Positions 8,241 through 17,594 of a DNA stretch of 64,000 nucleotides are shown piece after piece (within the stretch, counting starts at the first letter, position 1; every line of letters begins with the position of its first letter). Made by a program: the position numbers and the translations under genes. The DNA is from Ruegeria lacuscaerulensis. GTDB lineage: Bacteria > Pseudomonadota > Alphaproteobacteria > Rhodobacterales > Rhodobacteraceae. The notes under the pieces are model-generated. The model was given only the letters and a program-made list of their open reading frames with translations. It ran no database searches and had not been told where the DNA came from. Location of the stretch: assembly GCF_013034685.1 (NCBI RefSeq), contig NZ_WQGO01000002.1, forward strand, positions 496,001 through 560,000, read 5' to 3'.

Positions 8241-11200
8241 TCAAGTTGACTTTGGCCGAACACCGTGGAAGATCGCGTAGAAGACGGGCACCATGATCAT
8301 TGTTATCATTGTACCAATGGTCAAACCCGCAGCGATGGTCGTCGCCATCGCGACCCAGAAGATATCCTGTAGCAATGGCAACACTCCCAAAATAGTCGTG
8401 GCCGCACCCAGCAATACCGGGTTCAAACGTGAAACCGCTGCCTCGACCAGAGCGTCGTATGGCTCCAGCCCACGTTGGAGGTTCACATTGACCTCATCCA
8501 GCAGCACGATCGAGTTCTTGATCATCAAACCAACCAAGCTCATCGCGCCCAGCAATGCCATGAACGAGAACGGCTGACCGAACGCGAGCAATCCGCCGGT
8601 GATGCCGATGAGGGCAAATGGGACGACCGTAAAGATCACCAGCGCCGGGCGGAACGCATTGAATAGCGCCACGATGATAAACACCATGATGACCACTGCA
8701 GGGCCTGAGCCGGGTATCAAAGCCTCTTGCGAGTCGGCGGTGCTGAAAGTCTCACCTCGCCATTCCAGATGATAGCCAGGGGGCAACTCGATAGCCTCGA
8801 ATTGGTCCCGTACATCCTGAACCAAAGCGGGCAGTGTCACACCCACCGGACTCGCCTGAACGGCGATAGAGCGCTGGCGGTTCCAACGGACAATGGTGGG
8901 ATCTTCAATTTCGACACCCACCCCATCCGTGACAGCGGCCAATGGCAAGCTTTTGGTGGTGAAGGCAGGTGTGACCTGCAAACTGTCGAAATTTCCGGCT
9001 GCGGTTTGACGTTCTTCTTCAGTGCGGCGCAGGATGATTGGCAACAGGTCTTCGTTCTGGCGGTAAAGGCCAACAGGCATACCGTCAAATGCAACTCTTG
9101 TAGCGTTCGCGATATCGTTGCGGGAAGTCCCGGTCCAAATACCTGTGACCTGATTATAGTCTGGCACCAGTTTGGTCACGCGATTACGCATATCATGCCG
9201 GATATCTTTGGCATGATTTGAAGCGCGCAGGATGTTTATCCCCTGTTCAGCCAGATCACGCAAGACGGCCGGATCTGCATTCGCCGGACCGCTAAAGCGC
9301 ACCTCGAACGGCCAGGTGTTGCCGGGACCTGCTGTGTATTTGCGAACTCGCACCATGGCCTCGGGCACTGCTTCGATGGTCCACGGGTCAAGCTCTGCAA
9401 TCAGGTCGTTCACCACCTCAAGACTTGTGGTGTTCACAACAACCTGCGCGTAGCTGGCGTACGGAAATTCTGGGTCAACAGGTAAATAAAACCTGGGGCC
9501 ACCCGAGCCGACGAAAGTGGCGATTCCTTCGACGCGGGGATCATCGGCCAGACGTTCTTCGACCCTTTGTGCCAGTTCGGACGTGTGATCAATGGTGCTG
9601 CCTTCTTCGGCCCAGATATCCACCATGAACTGCTGCCGGGTGGCGTCGGTAAAGAACAGACGGTCAACCGAGCCAAACCCATAGAGAGCCGACCCTAACA
9701 AGGCCACGGCAACCACAGCCGTAATCCCACGGTGACGCAAACACGCCCCGAGAACATTGCGGAATACCTGCGTAAAGACGCTTTCGCGGGGTGTCTCGAT
9801 CTCTTTCGGAGGATTGAGCAGGTCAATGCACATAAGCGGCGTGATCGTCATTGCGATAATCCAGCTTATCAACAACGAGATTGCTACAACCACAAAGAGT
9901 GACCCGGCATACTCTCCGGCGCTGGCCGAAGAGGCATAGATCGGAAAGAAGGCCATCAACGCCACAATGGTTGCGCCCAATAGCGCAACACTGGGTTGGC
10001 TTGCGGCCTCGATCGCGGCGTCAACCTTGGCCATGCCTTTGCGCAGGCGCGTGGCCATGCCGTCCGCGACGACAATGGCATTGTCCACCATCATGCCCAA
10101 GGCAATGACAAGCGCGCCCAAAGACACCCGATGCAAGTCGATCTTGAGCACAAACATGACGATAAACGTGGCCAGAATTGTCAACAGCAGCGCGGCGCCG
10201 ATGATAATCCCCATCCGCCAACCCATGAACACGGCCACAACGATCAGAACGATCAGAACAGCCTCGGCCAGGTTGACGACAAAGCTGTCGATGGCTTGGG
10301 TAACCAGATCGCTTTGCCAGGCCACGCGATGCAATTCCACCCCGACGGGCAGGCGGGCGGAAATCTCGGCCAATGCGACCTCGAGGTTTTTGCCGGTATC
10401 TACGATGTTGCCGCCGGACACGTTGGCAATCGACAGGCCGATAGCGGGCAAGCCATTATAGCGCATTTCGGTGAACTTTGGTTCAAGATAGCCTTGACGG
10501 ACTTCCACAATATCCCGCAGCCGCACGATCTCGGCATCTCGTTGAATTGGCAGATCCAGCGGAGCATCTAGATTCTCGACCGCATCCAGAACCGTATCGG
10601 CAAGAGCCGGTCGCAGCTGCAGATCGCCGATATCTTGTGGTGATTGAAACTGCCCTGTCGGCGCGATGCGCAACCGGCGATCACCGATATTCAGCCCACC
10701 TGCTTCGACAACCTGATTTTGCACATTCAGGGTCGACACAAAATCAAGTGCCGATATGCCCAAATCCTGCAGACGCTGTTCTGATGCGTCGAGATAGACG
10801 ACCTTGGGCTGCACGCCCCATGTTTCGACGCGAGAAACGCCCTCAACCAGGTTCAGGTCCTTGCGGATGGATTTGACGTATTCCTCAAGCTCGGCATGGC
10901 TGAAACCATCACCGGTTACGGCCAGCACGAAGCCATACACAAAGCTGAAATCATCCGCGACCAGAGGGGTTCCGGCGCCCGGTGGCAACTGGCTTTCAAC
11001 ATCGCGTACCTTGTTACGCAACTGGTCCCAGACCTGTGGCAATCGGTCTGCCCAGAACTCCTGTTCGATCTCAACTTTTACAATTGAAAGACCGGCATGA
11101 GAGAACGACGTCAAAAAACGCAGCTCGGGCATTTCCTGAATTGCCGTTTCGATCCTGTCCGTCACCTCCAGCTCAACTTCCAACGGGCTTGCACCGGGGT

Positions 11201-11351
11201 ACTGCGTGGCGACAATGGCTGTTTTTACAGTAAATTCAGGATCTTCCAATTGGCCCAGTCGAAAATAGCTGAGCGCACCGATCACGAGGATCAGAAACAG
11301 GGTAAAATAGGTGACCGACCGGTTCTGAACCGCAATTGACGCAATCGACAT
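8241..11351 (-). CDS. RND-family efflux pump inner-membrane transporter
   Basis: 1036-residue resistance-nodulation-division transporter with the usual layout of two sets of membrane helices and two large periplasmic porter/docking regions. The N-terminal helix (TYFTLFLILVIGALSYF), a TM4 motif GMMVDNAIVVADGM and a C-terminal helix bundle are visible. In AcrB-type pumps TM4 carries two adjacent aspartates for proton relay; here the second is asparagine, as in some HAE1-related subfamilies. I chose the ATG at 11351 (MSIASIAVQNRS), 4 nt after the adaptor stop, with GGAG upstream. No outer-membrane channel gene is nearby, so it probably uses a shared TolC-like partner. Substrates unknown. Confidence 0.93.
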   Translation of the reverse strand: MSIASIAVQNRSVTYFTLFLILVIGALSYFRLGQLEDPEFTVKTAIVATQYPGASPLEVELEVTDRIETAIQEMPELRFLTSFSHAGLSIVKVEIEQEFWADRLPQVWDQLRNKVRDVESQLPPGAGTPLVADDFSFVYGFVLAVTGDGFSHAELEEYVKSIRKDLNLVEGVSRVETWGVQPKVVYLDASEQRLQDLGISALDFVSTLNVQNQVVEAGGLNIGDRRLRIAPTGQFQSPQDIGDLQLRPALADTVLDAVENLDAPLDLPIQRDAEIVRLRDIVEVRQGYLEPKFTEMRYNGLPAIGLSIANVSGGNIVDTGKNLEVALAEISARLPVGVELHRVAWQSDLVTQAIDSFVVNLAEAVLIVLIVVAVFMGWRMGIIIGAALLLTILATFIVMFVLKIDLHRVSLGALVIALGMMVDNAIVVADGMATRLRKGMAKVDAAIEAASQPSVALLGATIVALMAFFPIYASSASAGEYAGSLFVVVAISLLISWIIAMTITPLMCIDLLNPPKEIETPRESVFTQVFRNVLGACLRHRGITAVVAVALLGSALYGFGSVDRLFFTDATRQQFMVDIWAEEGSTIDHTSELAQRVEERLADDPRVEGIATFVGSGGPRFYLPVDPEFPYASYAQVVVNTTSLEVVNDLIAELDPWTIEAVPEAMVRVRKYTAGPGNTWPFEVRFSGPANADPAVLRDLAEQGINILRASNHAKDIRHDMRNRVTKLVPDYNQVTGIWTGTSRNDIANATRVAFDGMPVGLYRQNEDLLPIILRRTEEERQTAAGNFDSLQVTPAFTTKSLPLAAVTDGVGVEIEDPTIVRWNRQRSIAVQASPVGVTLPALVQDVRDQFEAIELPPGYHLEWRGETFSTADSQEALIPGSGPAVVIMVFIIVALFNAFRPALVIFTVVPFALIGITGGLLAFGQPFSFMALLGAMSLVGLMIKNSIVLLDEVNVNLQRGLEPYDALVEAAVSRLNPVLLGAATTILGVLPLLQDIFWVAMATTIAAGLTIGTMITMIMVPVFYAIFHGVRPKST

Positions 11352-11355
11352 CAGT

Positions 11356-12471
11356 TCATTCTCCGACTTTGGGCAACAAGACTTCTTGCCCTTCCTGCAG
11401 GGTGTTAACCCCCGCAGTGGCGATCCTTGCCCCTGGTTCAAGACCAGTGACCAACAAACCGCGATCAGCAAAAGATGTTACAGTGACGGGTGTTGCGCTG
11501 ACAGTGCTGGTTTCCGGGTCGATGACCCAGACAAAGGCCTCGTCCCCGGAAGATGTATTGGGCGAGAACACCGCTGAAGCCGGAACCTGAATCCCGGTTT
11601 GGGCGTAGTCTTCGGGCAGTCGGACCAACGCTGTTGCGCGGCCGGCCATGCCCGGTTGAATCTCGGCCCCTTCAGGTTGTTCCATCACGATTGTAACCGG
11701 ATAGGTCCGGGTGGATTCCGATGCTTCGTTTCCGACCCGCGCTATTTGCGCTTCAATTTTGACACCAGGTAGGCTTGCGTATTCAACCTCGATAGCTTCG
11801 ACATACTCCTCGAGATTTATCAGGCTTTCTGGAACCGCAATCTCCATTTCAATCCGAGACGTGTCGAGAAGTCGCAAAACTGGCTGACCGGCCGTAACGT
11901 TTTGAAATCGCTCGGCATAGGTGTTGGATACTGCCCCGTCAAACGGGGCTTCAAGAGTTGTATAGCCAAGGTTCAGCCGGGCTTCGTCCAGTTGCCCTTC
12001 AACCGCATCGATATTGAATTCCGTGGCCCGAACCAGTGCAATCTGATCATCTACCCGCGCTTGGGCAACAAAATCGTTCTGCGCCAGCTGCTCGCGGCGG
12101 GTTAACTCAGTCTTCGCATTTTCCAGTGTAGCCACCAGCGCAGCACGTTGTCCTTCCAGCGCATGGACCCGGGCGACGTAGGGATCGGAATCGAGGGCGG
12201 CAAGAACGTCCCCCTGCTTTACAGTCGTACCAACATCACTGGGACGCGCCAAAATTTTTCCGGGCACTTCAAACGCGATGTTAACCTCGCGAACCGCTTG
12301 CGCGCGTCCGGGATATGTCGCTTGCCGAACCGACTCAACATCTGCAACCACAATGGACAAGACTGGCCGAGGCGGCAGTTCAGTTTTGGAAACTTCTTCC
12401 TCTCTACAGGCAGCTAACGCGAGGAGGGTGAGGGCTGGCAGTTGGAAAATTCTACGACCACTAAAGGACAT
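11356..12471 (-). CDS. RND efflux periplasmic adaptor (membrane fusion) lipoprotein
   Basis: 371-residue adaptor of the AcrA/MexA family. It begins with a lipoprotein signal peptide ending in a LALAAC lipobox near residue 21, then a lipoyl-type half (FEVPGKIL, KQGDVLAALD), a coiled-coil hairpin around residues 90-150, the second lipoyl half (LEAPFDGAVS) and beta-barrel and membrane-proximal domains. It bridges the inner-membrane pump encoded 4 nt downstream to an outer-membrane channel. The ATG at 12471 is preferred over an upstream start because it places the signal peptide at the N-terminus. Confidence 0.92.
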   Translation of the reverse strand: MSFSGRRIFQLPALTLLALAACREEEVSKTELPPRPVLSIVVADVESVRQATYPGRAQAVREVNIAFEVPGKILARPSDVGTTVKQGDVLAALDSDPYVARVHALEGQRAALVATLENAKTELTRREQLAQNDFVAQARVDDQIALVRATEFNIDAVEGQLDEARLNLGYTTLEAPFDGAVSNTYAERFQNVTAGQPVLRLLDTSRIEMEIAVPESLINLEEYVEAIEVEYASLPGVKIEAQIARVGNEASESTRTYPVTIVMEQPEGAEIQPGMAGRATALVRLPEDYAQTGIQVPASAVFSPNTSSGDEAFVWVIDPETSTVSATPVTVTSFADRGLLVTGLEPGARIATAGVNTLQEGQEVLLPKVGE

Positions 12472-12777
12472 CCTGATAGCCTTTTTTTTTCTCAAGTTCG
12501 AACGGAAAACCACTTTGCTGATTCATTTCAAAACACCTACCGGAAGACCTTTCAAATACAGCCTCGAAGAAGTGATCGGAGATTTGAGTTTCCCCCTGCG
12601 CAGGCCTAATGCATTGGCTAGTCTTGGTGTTCCGGTCCATAGTCGTAACCCTATCGTTCCAGGCAATGGCCGGTGTTCGGCCTGATTCCGTAGTTTTGGG
12701 GCATTACGTAAGGAAAGTTAGGGTTTGCGGATATGCCATTTCAGGACAAAACGTTGACTCGTCTGACCTTTTCGACA
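12472..12777. other. Intergenic stretch upstream of the RND operon
   Basis: 306 bp between the 3' end of the ABC-2 operon and the adaptor gene. No gene or clear terminator is seen; it should contain the RND operon promoter. Confidence 0.45.
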
Positions 12778-13899
12778 TCACCGCAGAGCAGTGGGTGCCA
12801 CCTTGCTTCTCTTTGGCAATACGGCAATCGCGCCATACAGCAGTGTTTGTACCGCAAGTAGTTTTAGGCTTGGCAACACCTGATGAAGGGTTGCCCCCAG
12901 TTGGTCCACCTGAACAAACGCAGCCGTTGCCGAAGTGGATGGTACTGCCAACGCGATAAGACGGATGATGTCCGGGATGGATTCAGTCGGCCAGGAAATT
13001 CCGGACAAGAAAAACAGCGGCAAGCCTTGCAACAGCAAAAAGAACATCATCGACGCACGGGTCGGAAAAACACGCAGCAAAGCAAAGCCCATAGCCGTGA
13101 CAGCCGTCAGGAAAGGTAGGGCAACAACCAACATCGGAAGAATGTCGCCGACACGAGAAATCCCATAGGCCGCTGGCACGAGCAGTCGGGTGACGACAAT
13201 CCACATCAAGTACAAAAGGATGTATGCCAATGGGCTCGCGATCAGTTCCAACCCCTTTAGTTGAGGGCGTCCCGCGTGCAGCAATCCGATACCGGTCAAC
13301 AGAGTCTGCTGCAGGATCAAAACAAATGCCGCCGGCAGGATATAGGTCGCGAAACCACCGTGCGGATTGAAAAGCGGAACCGCAGTGATCTCGAGTGGAG
13401 AGACGATGGACTGTGCCCGATTGCTGTCCATGCCCGAGGACACCAGCCGTTGGATTCGAACTTCGGTGCCTAGGCTTTGGCTGGCGTTTCGCACGGCGGC
13501 GGAAAACGACTGGTACAAAGTGAAGTGCCCACCATCACCGAAAACCGCCACCGAGGATGGAAGGCCGCCCAGTAGATCACGTTCGAAATGGGCCGGCACC
13601 AATACGACCCCAAAGACTTCCCGAGCGTAAAACAACTCTTGCGCCGCAAGAAGATTGTCATTGGCTGCATGAATGGCGACCGAGTCGGTGTCGTCAATCC
13701 GCCGCAAAAACTCTCGGCTAGCCGTAGATTGATCCGAGTCGACGACCGCAATCGGAACGTTCCGCACAACTTCATTCGCATAAGGTTGGGGGTAAAGCAG
13801 TGCATAGATACAGATCGCCACGATCATCGCAGATCGCGCGTTCTTGTCATACCACAAGTTCTTAAGTGACGTGCATACCGCGTGGAATAAGGCAATCAT
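12778..13899 (-). CDS. ABC-2 type permease, second of pair
   Basis: 373-residue membrane protein of the ABC-2 permease family (YbhR/YhhJ type). It has an N-terminal membrane helix, a long periplasmic domain (about residues 35-165) and five or six C-terminal helices, including the conserved FFLSGISWPTESIPD segment. Its ATG overlaps the stop of the upstream permease by ATGA, indicating translational coupling. With the HlyD protein and the other permease it would form an export complex, but no ATPase gene is adjacent. Substrate unknown. Confidence 0.85.
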   Translation of the reverse strand: MIALFHAVCTSLKNLWYDKNARSAMIVAICIYALLYPQPYANEVVRNVPIAVVDSDQSTASREFLRRIDDTDSVAIHAANDNLLAAQELFYAREVFGVVLVPAHFERDLLGGLPSSVAVFGDGGHFTLYQSFSAAVRNASQSLGTEVRIQRLVSSGMDSNRAQSIVSPLEITAVPLFNPHGGFATYILPAAFVLILQQTLLTGIGLLHAGRPQLKGLELIASPLAYILLYLMWIVVTRLLVPAAYGISRVGDILPMLVVALPFLTAVTAMGFALLRVFPTRASMMFFLLLQGLPLFFLSGISWPTESIPDIIRLIALAVPSTSATAAFVQVDQLGATLHQVLPSLKLLAVQTLLYGAIAVLPKRSKVAPTALR

Positions 13900-15086
13900 G
13901 CCAGCCCCTCCTGACCAAAGGCACGCGGTCTGGATTTGCGCCACAGAAGCAGCGCTGCCAGAGAGCCGTAAATGAGGACTTGCGCGGTCAGCCATGCAAA
14001 CCCTGACAGCGACACCTCTGGTGACACACCGCGCGAAACCTGATCGGTTCTGAGCTGTAGATAGGGTACCAATGGCAGCAAACTGCCCCAAGACCATGCA
14101 AAGGTGTTCATGGTCAACCGTGGAATGCTGACCCCGGCAAACCCAAAGGCCGGGGCGGCCAGAACACCGGACAGACCTAGCGCGCCAACGGCCTCGCCAG
14201 CCAGCGTCCCGACAACTGCGCCAAAACACTGACAGGACAGGACAAATAAAACCGTGTAGCACATGTGGACAGGAATGCTGCCCCGAAACGGGGCGCCGAA
14301 GAAACCAAAAATAATTGCGTCAGCAACGATGAGGGAAAACAGGCTGAAAACCGCGTAAGGCACCAGTTTTCCCGCGAGAACGCCGAACGGCGTTCGACCC
14401 AGTGTAACTAACCTTGATGAACCTGAACGAACGCGCATGTCGCGGGCAACCGCCATGGCTGCGCTGGCAATCATGAAGACTTGCAATGTGGCCGGCATCA
14501 AAGCGGCCAGCAAAAATTGCACGTAGTCGAGGGCAGGGTTGAAAAGCGGCGCGGTCTGGACCGAGATGGGAACCAAAGCCTCGCGCGCGGCTTCAGGCAA
14601 TACCCCGCTTGAGATAAGGGCGCTTTGCGAGACGCCGGCCGAAAATGTCTGCAAGGCGCTGGTTGTCGCGCGAGCGACAATGCTGCCCACAGTCAGATAC
14701 TGGTTGTTGTAAAAGGTGATCGCCTCAGGCTGTCGGCCGGACAGAAGGTCGCGCTGCATGTTCTCAGGCAAATACACCACGGCATATACATCGCCCGCCA
14801 CCAGCGCCTCTTTGCCGATCGCAAGGGAAGAAGCCTGAAGTGCCACGTCAACGTCCGAGGTTGCGTCGACCATCCGGATGGCCTGACGGGACAAGGTCGT
14901 GCGGTCGAGATCCACCACAGCCACTGGCAAGTCCGTTGGCAGCCCATCTGAAAAAATCAGTGACAGAACCACCAACAAAGCGATCGGAGCTGGCACCAAC
15001 ATCACTATCCAGGCCGGATAACGCGCGATCTGACGCAACTCGCGCCGAAGGATCCGTTGAAGTCCGGCGCACGGTCTACCCGGCAT
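13896..15086 (-). CDS. ABC-2 type permease, first of pair
   Basis: 396-residue ABC-2 family permease with the same plan as its downstream partner: N-terminal helix around residues 25-45, a large periplasmic domain opening with LPVAVVDLD, then a C-terminal helix cluster. The start lies 4 nt from the stop of the HlyD gene, and the stop overlaps the next start. The two permeases are diverged paralogues that probably pair as a heterodimer. No nucleotide-binding subunit is fused or encoded alongside. Confidence 0.85.
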   Translation of the reverse strand: MPGRPCAGLQRILRRELRQIARYPAWIVMLVPAPIALLVVLSLIFSDGLPTDLPVAVVDLDRTTLSRQAIRMVDATSDVDVALQASSLAIGKEALVAGDVYAVVYLPENMQRDLLSGRQPEAITFYNNQYLTVGSIVARATTSALQTFSAGVSQSALISSGVLPEAAREALVPISVQTAPLFNPALDYVQFLLAALMPATLQVFMIASAAMAVARDMRVRSGSSRLVTLGRTPFGVLAGKLVPYAVFSLFSLIVADAIIFGFFGAPFRGSIPVHMCYTVLFVLSCQCFGAVVGTLAGEAVGALGLSGVLAAPAFGFAGVSIPRLTMNTFAWSWGSLLPLVPYLQLRTDQVSRGVSPEVSLSGFAWLTAQVLIYGSLAALLLWRKSRPRAFGQEGLA

Positions 15087-15089
15087 CGC

Positions 15090-16070
15090 TCAACCCCTCT
15101 GCAAGGTTATAAGCGCGCTCATACCGGGTCGCAGGTTGAGGTCTTGAGTCAAGGGTTCTATTCGAACCGAAAACGTGCGCAGGTCGAAATCACCTGTGGC
15201 TTTGGTCGCGCGCCAGTTGGCGTAGCTGCCTTCGGCATTGATTGCTTTTATTCTGCCGGGGACAATGCGGTCGTTCAGGGCGGGAACGCGCAGATCCAAA
15301 ACGTCGCCGATTGCAATGTCGCCTAATAGATCTTCTCGTATATTGAAGGTGAACCATGCGTTGTCGATGTCCACGACAGACAACATGATTGCCCCGGCTG
15401 AAAAGAGCTCTCCGGGTTCTGCCAGCCGGGCGGTCACTTGTCCGTCGATCGGAACCGAGATCGTGAGTTCTTTCAAGTCCGTACTGGTACGTTGCACAGC
15501 GGCCGCAGCCTGTGCAACCTGGGCCTCAGCAACGGCCTTTTCTTCGGCACTGCTGCCGTTTTGAGATAATTTAAGATTGGCTGTTGCGGCCTGCACCGCA
15601 CGTTGCGCTGCGCTAAGATTATTCAAGGCCTCGTCCAATTGCTGAACCGACGCTGTTGACCTTTCAACAAGCTTGAATATCCGTTCATGGTTCTTTTCTG
15701 CCAAAACCAATGCCGCACGCGCGCGTTCCAACTCGGCCGAACGTGCGTCGATTACTTCGGCGCGTGTCGAAAAGACCAGATTACGATTTGCCTTGGCCAC
15801 CAGAAAGGCCGCTTCGACAGCTGTCATGGCGGCCTCAAGTTGAGGGCTGTTGAGGATGACTACCGTCTCACCCGCACTTACACGATCGCCGAAATCCACA
15901 TTCACAGATGATACACGACCCGGTACTTGTGTTGCCAAATCAATACGCGTCGCTTCGACTTCACCCTGAACGATCAGGGTCTTAGGCCGCGTATATTCGA
16001 CCAGTAAGACCCCGCCGGCGGCGGCCAACAGAACGACGAAGAATGCTATCGGTCGAAAAAGGGAAGTCAC
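15090..16070 (-). CDS. HlyD/YbhG-type periplasmic adaptor
   Basis: 326-residue membrane-fusion protein with one N-terminal membrane helix (FRPIAFFVVLLAAAGGVLLV), a split lipoyl domain (VPGRVSSVNVDFGDRV and ISVPIDGQVTARLAEPGE), a long coiled coil around residues 75-190 and a beta-barrel domain. The start is GTG at 16070 with AGAGG about 7 nt upstream. It heads an operon with two ABC-2 permeases, the YbhG-S-R arrangement minus the YbhF ATPase. The role is probably drug or envelope-component export; the substrate is unknown. Confidence 0.85.
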   Translation of the reverse strand: MTSLFRPIAFFVVLLAAAGGVLLVEYTRPKTLIVQGEVEATRIDLATQVPGRVSSVNVDFGDRVSAGETVVILNSPQLEAAMTAVEAAFLVAKANRNLVFSTRAEVIDARSAELERARAALVLAEKNHERIFKLVERSTASVQQLDEALNNLSAAQRAVQAATANLKLSQNGSSAEEKAVAEAQVAQAAAAVQRTSTDLKELTISVPIDGQVTARLAEPGELFSAGAIMLSVVDIDNAWFTFNIREDLLGDIAIGDVLDLRVPALNDRIVPGRIKAINAEGSYANWRATKATGDFDLRTFSVRIEPLTQDLNLRPGMSALITLQRG

Positions 16071-16402
16071 CTGAGTGCCTCTGTTAGACAGTCGCGAGCT
16101 TCAAGTCGCGGCAAGATTTTGAAGCGTATGTCATCTTGCCTGGGCACCAAACACGTCTGAGGCGGACAAGTATCTAACATTTTCGGACAATATTGCTTGG
16201 GCAATGACTCCATACACTCCGCATCGCCGAAACAACTCTGAACCACTAGCCATCTGCTTCGGTCGGACTTGGGATTTGGATTTCGGAAGCACTCTCAGTG
16301 ATTGCGTCTGGGCACAGAAATCTCTTCTTTCTTTCGACCGGATGCGAGAAAGGTGAATTTGTCGAAATTCTACGGAACCTTAGGACATTGATTGCGACAG
16401 GG
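16071..16402. other. Intergenic stretch, nothing recognised
   Basis: 332 bp between the 3' end of the AraC-type regulator gene and the start of the HlyD operon. Small frames on both strands show no family match. The HlyD operon promoter should lie here. Confidence 0.45.
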
Positions 16403-17410
16403 TTATTGAGGCAATCGGAAGCTCTTGGGTGTTGTTCCGGTCCAACGCTTGAAGGCGCGTACAAAGCTTGCAGTCTCGGAAAAACCAAGAACATAAGCAA
16501 TCTCGTCAGTGCTCAGGTCGGCTCGCCTTAGGTACTTCATCGCCAGTTCTGTACGCGCGGAGTCGACAATTTCGCTGAAGGTCGTCTGTTCTTGTTTCAA
16601 ACGTCTGCGCAAGGTTCTACTGGTGAGACCAAGTTGATCCGAGATCGTTTCCATCGTTTCAGAGAAAGCGGCGTTCTGAACAATTGTCTTTTTGACTTTG
16701 CCAGCGATGCCTTCTTGTCTCATGAGTTCCGACAGTTCTGTTTCGCAGATCTGCTGTACCTGCTTGAACGTCAGATGATTTCCCAGTTCCAATCTTTGAT
16801 CGATGGTTTCGGGCCTGATGTGAAAACGATTATTGTCGCTGGCATACTCAATTTTCGGTGCAGCATCCGCGGGCAACAAATTAGGACTGTCTTCACCAAA
16901 ACGCACTTGAATCAGGTGCGTTTCGAACCCCGATCCCAACACGTCTTTATGCAGCGAATTGAAGATACCCATCTGAACGCAGACGAGAAATGAATAGAAA
17001 TCTTTGGTAACGTTTCTGTCGACTGAAGGCTCAGACTCCCATGCCGTCACATCTTTTGAGTGCTGAAAGTTTAGGCTGGCCGTTGGCGTCGCCAGATAAT
17101 GGTACTTCTGAGCAAACTCGACAGTGTCGCGGTAGGTAACGCTGCAAAGCACCGCGTACCCGTAAAGGCCATACGATGAAACGTGCATGCTGTTGCCGAT
17201 TTCATAAGCAATGTAAGGATGCCATCGCTTTTCAGAGATGTTCTGGAATACCCGAATGACCTGAGACGATGAAATGCGAAGATCTTCATCCTGAAGCTGG
17301 TCCGCGCCTAACCCCGTGCCGTGAAAAATATGTTGGCTGTCGATATTGTGCTGCTCCAAAGCATTCATTGCAGCGTGCAGCTTTGCCGTATTGTATATTC
17401 GTGCGCCCAA
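16403..17410 (-). CDS. AraC-family regulator (OruR/ArgR-like, arabinose-binding-like N-domain)
   Basis: 335-residue transcription factor. Residues about 20-205 resemble the N-terminal ligand domain shared by OruR- and MmsR-type AraC regulators; the C-terminal double helix-turn-helix spans about 235-330 with LGLTSRTLRRRLKQE and the signature IAYVLGFSETASFVRAFKRWTGTTP. The best start is TTG at 17410, because a strong GGGGAGGA site lies about 5 nt upstream and no ATG has an equal site. It is divergent from the acyl-CoA dehydrogenase gene, its likely target, with a 184-bp shared control region. The effector is unknown. Confidence 0.85.
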   Translation of the reverse strand: MGARIYNTAKLHAAMNALEQHNIDSQHIFHGTGLGADQLQDEDLRISSSQVIRVFQNISEKRWHPYIAYEIGNSMHVSSYGLYGYAVLCSVTYRDTVEFAQKYHYLATPTASLNFQHSKDVTAWESEPSVDRNVTKDFYSFLVCVQMGIFNSLHKDVLGSGFETHLIQVRFGEDSPNLLPADAAPKIEYASDNNRFHIRPETIDQRLELGNHLTFKQVQQICETELSELMRQEGIAGKVKKTIVQNAAFSETMETISDQLGLTSRTLRRRLKQEQTTFSEIVDSARTELAMKYLRRADLSTDEIAYVLGFSETASFVRAFKRWTGTTPKSFRLPQ

Positions 17411-17594
17411 CGTTCCTCCCCAACACGCCAGATCGTCAGTTCCAAGCAGAATTGGCCTGAAATGTCATTTATTATGTCCTGCTGGGCCATAAACAATCAA
17501 GTCTGATGGCCGGTAAAGTCCAACAAGTTTGTGACTCAGCCTTCATCCGTTCCGTAAATCGGCGCCGAAATGCTGAGAGGAGAGGAGATAAGAT

